A DNA stretch of 64,000 nucleotides from Patescibacteria group bacterium (GTDB taxonomy: Bacteria; Patescibacteriota; Patescibacteriia; JAHIZJ01): positions 372,001-436,000 of the forward strand of contig JBAZUB010000001.1 in the NCBI GenBank assembly GCA_041661625.1. Reading direction: 5' to 3'. Shown here piece after piece: positions 60,561 through 64,000 of this stretch. A model generated the notes under the pieces. The model had not been told where the DNA came from and made no database searches. It saw nothing but the letters and a program-made list of their open reading frames with translations. Each line of letters opens with the position of its first letter. Positions within the stretch are counted from its first letter, which is position 1. The position numbers and the translations under genes were made by a program.

Positions 60561-62465
60561 CTATTTCTTATCTTGTACTTCACCCTCAACCGGTCCCTCG
60601 TCCTTTTTGGGCGCTTCGGTGGCACCGGCTCCGGGTTGAGCTCCATCTGCGGGCTGACCGGGTTGCTGATTGCCATACATCGCCTGGCCGATCTTCTGAA
60701 TGGCTTGGGAAAGTTCCTGGGTGGCCCTATCGATGGCGGCTTTGTCGTCACCATCTTTGACTTTCTTCACCGCGTCGATCTTGGATTGGATGTCTTTCTT
60801 GTCATCGTCCTTGACCTTGTCACCGGCTTCACGCAGGGCTTTTTCGGAAGTGTAGATGAGCGTATCGGCCATATTACGCACTTCGATCAATTCTTTCTTG
60901 GTCTTGTCATCGGCGGCGTGCGCTTCGGCTTCTTTTTTCATCTTTTCAATCTCGTCTTTGGACAAGCTGGTCGTGGCCTGGATAGTGATCTTCTGTTCTT
61001 TGCTGGTTGCCTTATCCTTAGCCGTGACGCTCAAGATACCGTCAGCATCGATATCAAAGGTGACTTCCACCTGCGGAACACCGCGCGGTGCCGGTGGGAT
61101 GCCATCGAGAATAAACCGGCCCAGAGCTTTATTGTCGGCGGCCATTTGTCGTTCACCTTGCAGGACGTGGATTTCAACCGAGGTTTGATTGTCGGCCGCG
61201 GTCGAGAAGACCTGCGACTTGGCAGTCGGGATCGTGGTATTGCGTTCGATCAACGGAGTCATGACACCGCCGAGAGTTTCCAGGCCAAGTGTTAGCGGGG
61301 TGACGTCTAGCAATAGCACGTCGCGCACTTCGCCCTGGAGCACGCCGGCTTGAACAGCCGCGCCTACGGCAACGACTTCGTCCGGGTTCACGCCCAGGTG
61401 CGGTTTCTTGCCGAAGTATTTTTCGACCGTCTGCACCACCAAGGGCATGCGGGTCATGCCACCGACCATCACAACTTCCTGTATATCCGAAGTGGACAGT
61501 TTGGCGTCGGCTAAAGCCTTTTTTACCGGCTCCAGCGTGGCGGTGATTAAGTCACCAACCAACTCTTCCAGCTTGGCTCGAGTTAGTTTCAGTACCAAGT
61601 GCTTCGGACCCGAAGCGTCAGTGGTGATAAACGGCTGGTTGATCTCCGTTTCGGTCGTGGTCGACAGTTCGTGTTTGGCTTTTTCAGCCGACTCTTTCAG
61701 CCGCTGTAGAGCCATCGGATCGTTACCCAAGTCGATGCCTTGGTCTTTTTTAAATTCAGTGATGATCCAATCAATGATCCGCTTGTCGAAGTCATCCCCG
61801 CCTAGGTGGGTATCACCATTGGTGGATAGCACCTGAACGGTGTCCGAGGCGACTTCCAGGATCGAGATATCAAACGTACCACCGCCCAGGTCATAGACCG
61901 CGATTTTTTCATCTTTCTTCTTATCGAAGCCGTAAGCCAGCGCGGCCGCCGTCGGCTCGTTGATGATCCGCTTGACGTTCAAGCCGGCAATTTGTCCGGC
62001 GTCTTTCGTAGCCTGTCGTTGGGCATCGTCAAAGTAGGCCGGAACGGTAATCACCGCGTCGGTGATCGTCTCGCCCAGTTTGGCTTCGGCGTCGGCTTTT
62101 AGTTTCTGCAAAATCATGGCTGAGATCTGCTGGGGCGTATAATCCTGGCCGTTCATGTCCACGACCACACCCTCACCCGACTGCTTGATCTTGTACGGCA
62201 GCGTTTTCAAGTCGCGCTGTACTTCCGCGTCATCGAACCGGCGGCCAATCAGCCGTTTGATAGAAAATATCGTGTTCTGGTGATTAGTCACGGCCTGGCG
62301 GCGGGCAGTCATGCCGACCATCCGTTCGTTGCTCTTGGAAATCGCCACTACTGACGGCGTTGTGCGGGCGCCTTCGCGATTTTCCAGCACCTTCGGCTCG
62401 CCGCCTTCGATCACGGCCATCGCTGAATTTGTCGTACCCAGGTCAATTCCGAGTGTTTTTGCCAT
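60561..62465 (-). CDS. dnaK: chaperone protein DnaK (Hsp70)
   Basis: A 634-residue Hsp70: GIDLGTTNS (residues 5-13), the [13 protein letters not shown] segment, [21 protein letters not shown] and the substrate-domain [12 protein letters not shown]. The C-terminal lid and a glycine/Gln/Pro-rich tail end in an acidic segment (GEVQDKK). The start has AAGGAG with an 8-base spacer (62474-62479). It lies downstream of hsp20, with a strong stem-loop in its leader. The stop is followed by a palindromic repeat. Confidence 0.98.
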   Translation of the reverse strand: MAKTLGIDLGTTNSAMAVIEGGEPKVLENREGARTTPSVVAISKSNERMVGMTARRQAVTNHQNTIFSIKRLIGRRFDDAEVQRDLKTLPYKIKQSGEGVVVDMNGQDYTPQQISAMILQKLKADAEAKLGETITDAVITVPAYFDDAQRQATKDAGQIAGLNVKRIINEPTAAALAYGFDKKKDEKIAVYDLGGGTFDISILEVASDTVQVLSTNGDTHLGGDDFDKRIIDWIITEFKKDQGIDLGNDPMALQRLKESAEKAKHELSTTTETEINQPFITTDASGPKHLVLKLTRAKLEELVGDLITATLEPVKKALADAKLSTSDIQEVVMVGGMTRMPLVVQTVEKYFGKKPHLGVNPDEVVAVGAAVQAGVLQGEVRDVLLLDVTPLTLGLETLGGVMTPLIERNTTIPTAKSQVFSTAADNQTSVEIHVLQGERQMAADNKALGRFILDGIPPAPRGVPQVEVTFDIDADGILSVTAKDKATSKEQKITIQATTSLSKDEIEKMKKEAEAHAADDKTKKELIEVRNMADTLIYTSEKALREAGDKVKDDDKKDIQSKIDAVKKVKDGDDKAAIDRATQELSQAIQKIGQAMYGNQQPGQPADGAQPGAGATEAPKKDEGPVEGEVQDKK

Positions 62466-62526
62466 TGTGAGTTCTCCTTATTTACATTAGTGAATTACTT
62501 TTTTAAACGAATGATCTGTCGATGAC

Positions 62527-62562
62527 CCAGCGCATTATCCCACAATGGGTCGAATGCGCTGG
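62527..62562 (-). other. stem-loop in the hsp20-dnaK gap
   Basis: CCAGCGCATT (62527-62536) pairs perfectly with AATGCGCTGG (62553-62562); the 16-base interior can form a further CCC/GGG pair. There is no T-run on the minus strand, so it looks more like a 5'-leader structure or mRNA-processing element of dnaK than a terminator. It is not a CIRCE element (TTAGCACTC/GAGTGCTAA is absent). Confidence 0.6.
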
Positions 62563-62581
62563 AAGTATCGCTAGACTATCC

Positions 62582-63007
62582 TTAGTTCTTCTTCACGACC
62601 TTAATATCGATCGTTTTGGGCTTGGCGTGTTCCGCTTTGGGAATGACCACTTTGAGCACACCGTCTTCAAACTTGGCGTCGGCTTTGTCTGATTGCACCG
62701 ACGTCGGCAGTGCCACCGCCCGGTGGAATGATCCCATCCGTACTTCCCGGCGGTAGTATTCCTTATCATCAATCTCGGATTTATGCTCTACTTTGCCTTC
62801 GATCGTCAATACGTCGTTTTCGATCGAGAGCGTGACGTCTTCGGCTTTCAAACCCGGCAAGGGCGCCTCAATGACCACGTCATTTTTAGTCTGATAGACG
62901 TCAACCGCGGGCATCATGCCGCCGCGCGCCATTGGAGCGGCGTTGCCGAACCAGCGCTCGAGCTCGTCCCACGGTTCTACTAATGGTTGCCATTTGATGA
63001 TTGACAT
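62582..63007 (-). CDS. Hsp20/alpha-crystallin small heat-shock protein
   Basis: About 141 residues starting MSIIKWQPLVEPWDELERWF. The alpha-crystallin domain (about residues 38-135) has the beta-strand pattern DVVIEAPLPGLKAEDV and the AKFEDGVLKVVIPK signature. Oligomeric holdase that keeps unfolded proteins soluble for DnaK. The ATG at 63007 is preferred to a TTG at 63019. An AT-rich, gene-free stretch of about 110 bases precedes it; no clear promoter was identified. Confidence 0.93.
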   Translation of the reverse strand: MSIIKWQPLVEPWDELERWFGNAAPMARGGMMPAVDVYQTKNDVVIEAPLPGLKAEDVTLSIENDVLTIEGKVEHKSEIDDKEYYRREVRMGSFHRAVALPTSVQSDKADAKFEDGVLKVVIPKAEHAKPKTIDIKVVKKN

Positions 63008-63119
63008 ATGTTTACTCAATTAATAATTAAGAATTTATGTATTATTAACTATTAACTTCTAATTCTTTTCTCGTTCTCCTCCCCCTTTCACTATTTGTTA
63101 ATTGTTATTTGTTGGTTTA

Positions 63120-63629
63120 CTATTCGGCGACTTTAACCTTGGCCGGTTGTAAAACCTGCTCGTACATTCTGAAACCGGGCTTCACTTTTTCAACGATGGT
63201 GCCACTGGGCTGATCGCCCTTTACCGTACCAACGGCTTCGTGTTGCTCGGGGTCGAACTTTTCCCCAACGGTCGGGATTTCTTTAACGCCGCAATTAGCC
63301 AGTAGCGCGTCCAAATTGGTTTGAATATGCCGGATGCCTTTAACCCAATCAGAATCCTTTAGATCATCTGGTAAATGCCTGAAAGCCTCCTGAAAATGTC
63401 CCACCAAAGGCAGCAGTTCGTGGATCAACGCTGCATTGGCGTATTTAACGAACTCCATCTGCTGCTTGTCCGTTTCCTTTCGCAGATTGGCATAGTCGGC
63501 TTTGGCCCGCTTCCAGCCGTTGAGATACTCCTCGGCTTGTTGGCGGCATTGAGCCAATTCTGAAACGGGATTAACCGGCTGGTTATTATCTGGTACATCT
63601 TTAACGGGTTCGTCGTGACTGTGAGTCAT
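63120..63629 (-). CDS. grpE: nucleotide exchange factor GrpE
   Basis: About 169 residues starting MTHSHDEPVK. Acidic N-terminus, long coiled-coil helix (ECRQQAEEYL-type region with GWKRAKADYANLRKETDKQ), and the C-terminal beta domain with GVKEIPTVGEKFDPEQHEAVG, a diagnostic GrpE pattern. It drives ADP release from DnaK. The ATG at 63629 lies 10 bases after the hrcA stop; a longer frame reaching into hrcA is less likely. Operonic with hrcA. Confidence 0.94.
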   Translation of the reverse strand: MTHSHDEPVKDVPDNNQPVNPVSELAQCRQQAEEYLNGWKRAKADYANLRKETDKQQMEFVKYANAALIHELLPLVGHFQEAFRHLPDDLKDSDWVKGIRHIQTNLDALLANCGVKEIPTVGEKFDPEQHEAVGTVKGDQPSGTIVEKVKPGFRMYEQVLQPAKVKVAE

Positions 63630-63639
63630 ACCAATATTA

Positions 63640-64000
63640 TTATCGTTTAAGTAAGTGTTGAACATAGCGCAGCAAACCTTTTTGTTCGCCATAAGCCATC
63701 CGCACCGGACCTAGGATGCCCATCACTCCTCCGCCCTGTCGGTCATATTGGCACCGGGTTAACAGTACGCCGCAGTTCCGCCCGAACGGGTTGCGCTGAC
63801 CGACCAGGATTCGAATATCGTCATCCACCTGGTCATAAATATCGGACATTACTTCGTCTAGCCGGTCAATAATCTCAGAAAAATTGTAGACCACGTCTCG
63901 CTCGGCAAACTCCGGTTGTTTGAAAAGATTCGACAGTCCGGTGTAGTAGAAGTCCCGCGCCGAAAAGCCTACGATGACCGCTTCGGCTGACACTTCCGCC
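63640..64000 (-). CDS. hrcA: heat-inducible transcription repressor HrcA, C-terminal part (5' end outside window)
   Basis: The frame is open at the right edge; about 120 C-terminal residues are present. LSNLFKQPEFAERD, VLLTRCQYDRQGGGVMGILGPVRMAYGEQKGLLRYV carries the diagnostic HrcA ending, in which GxxGILGPxRMxY is the family signature. HrcA normally represses by binding CIRCE. No CIRCE was seen in this window, but the upstream control region lies outside it. Followed 10 bases later by grpE, the usual order. Confidence 0.93.
   Translation of the reverse strand, partial: AEVSAEAVIVGFSARDFYYTGLSNLFKQPEFAERDVVYNFSEIIDRLDEVMSDIYDQVDDDIRILVGQRNPFGRNCGVLLTRCQYDRQGGGVMGILGPVRMAYGEQKGLLRYVQHLLKR

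Noticed and set aside
60573..61295. 240-codon frame antisense to dnaK
   Set aside because: Long antisense frames over dnaK are a known artefact of its codon pattern; no start signals or known domain.
62466..63119. CIRCE operator for HrcA
   Set aside because: TTAGCACTC-N9-GAGTGCTAA or close variants are absent before hsp20 and dnaK; the relevant promoter may be upstream of hrcA, outside the window.
1..64000. UGA recoded to glycine (as in some candidate phyla)
   Set aside because: UGA ends many genes exactly where families should end (for example 13675-13677), and conserved glycines do not fall on UGA.
1..64000. CRISPR array or cas genes
   Set aside because: No regularly spaced direct repeats and no Cas motifs were seen; the repeats present are palindromic singles.

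Overview
The window looks like a chromosome segment of a candidate-phyla-radiation (Patescibacteria-type) bacterium. This is inferred from several things: many small membrane proteins of unknown function, a membrane-anchored single-ring Clp ATPase, a VirD4/TraG-like ATPase beside a dnaX block, short intergenic gaps with ATGA overlaps, and a very large glycosyltransferase array beside few metabolic genes. The standard bacterial code (UGA = stop) fits. Sigma70-like promoters with 17-nt spacers can be read in several places, some so close to the start codon that the mRNA would be nearly leaderless. I cannot name the lineage below phylum level.

Layout. Bases 1-1163 hold a methylthioadenosine/adenine salvage pair (apt, cut by the window edge, and mtnP). 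Bases 1176-18327 are a long plus-strand series of glycosyltransferases, methyltransferases, two radical SAM enzymes, a CapK/PaaK-like ligase, a DUF362 protein and a 921-residue deacetylase-methyltransferase-glycosyltransferase fusion. Bases 18369-21712 (minus) hold a Wzx-type flippase and a GT-C-like membrane protein. A strong promoter then drives 21823-30296 (plus): a DPM1-like synthase, its DUF2304 partner, a 1.2-kilo-residue membrane protein and four more glycosyltransferases. Bases 30279-37686 (minus) add a large membrane protein, two GT2 enzymes, a second flippase, a UDP-xylose-synthase-like enzyme and an ALG5-like GT2. Together, 1.2-37.7 kb is one or two cell-surface glycan loci. No obvious initiating phosphoglycosyltransferase, Wzz or Wzy is visible.

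Bases 37693-43559 (minus) encode an envelope set: an HtrA-like protein that has lost its catalytic triad, two membrane proteins, a beta-propeller-like lipid- or membrane-tethered protein and a DUF2207 protein. After it come trxB, tRNA-Gln(CUG) with a broken partial copy, dnaX, a small conserved protein, and a TraG-like ATPase with a small partner (to 50544). A plus-strand block follows: an isolated GC-rich lipoprotein with near-perfect expression signals, a CorA-like transporter lacking the GMN motif, the D1-only Clp ATPase, and cysS.

The last 9 kb are mostly a chaperone region on the minus strand (hrcA, grpE, hsp20, dnaK, then DUF3467, a membrane protein, dnaJ). Between dnaK and the DUF3467 gene, on the opposite strand, lies the most striking item: a roughly 490-nt apparently non-coding transcription unit. 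It has a near-consensus promoter, a perfect DnaA box in the promoter spacer, a chain of long helices and a clean intrinsic terminator. I could not assign it to any known RNA family. Palindromic REP/MITE-like repeats of at least three types lie in the intergenic gaps.
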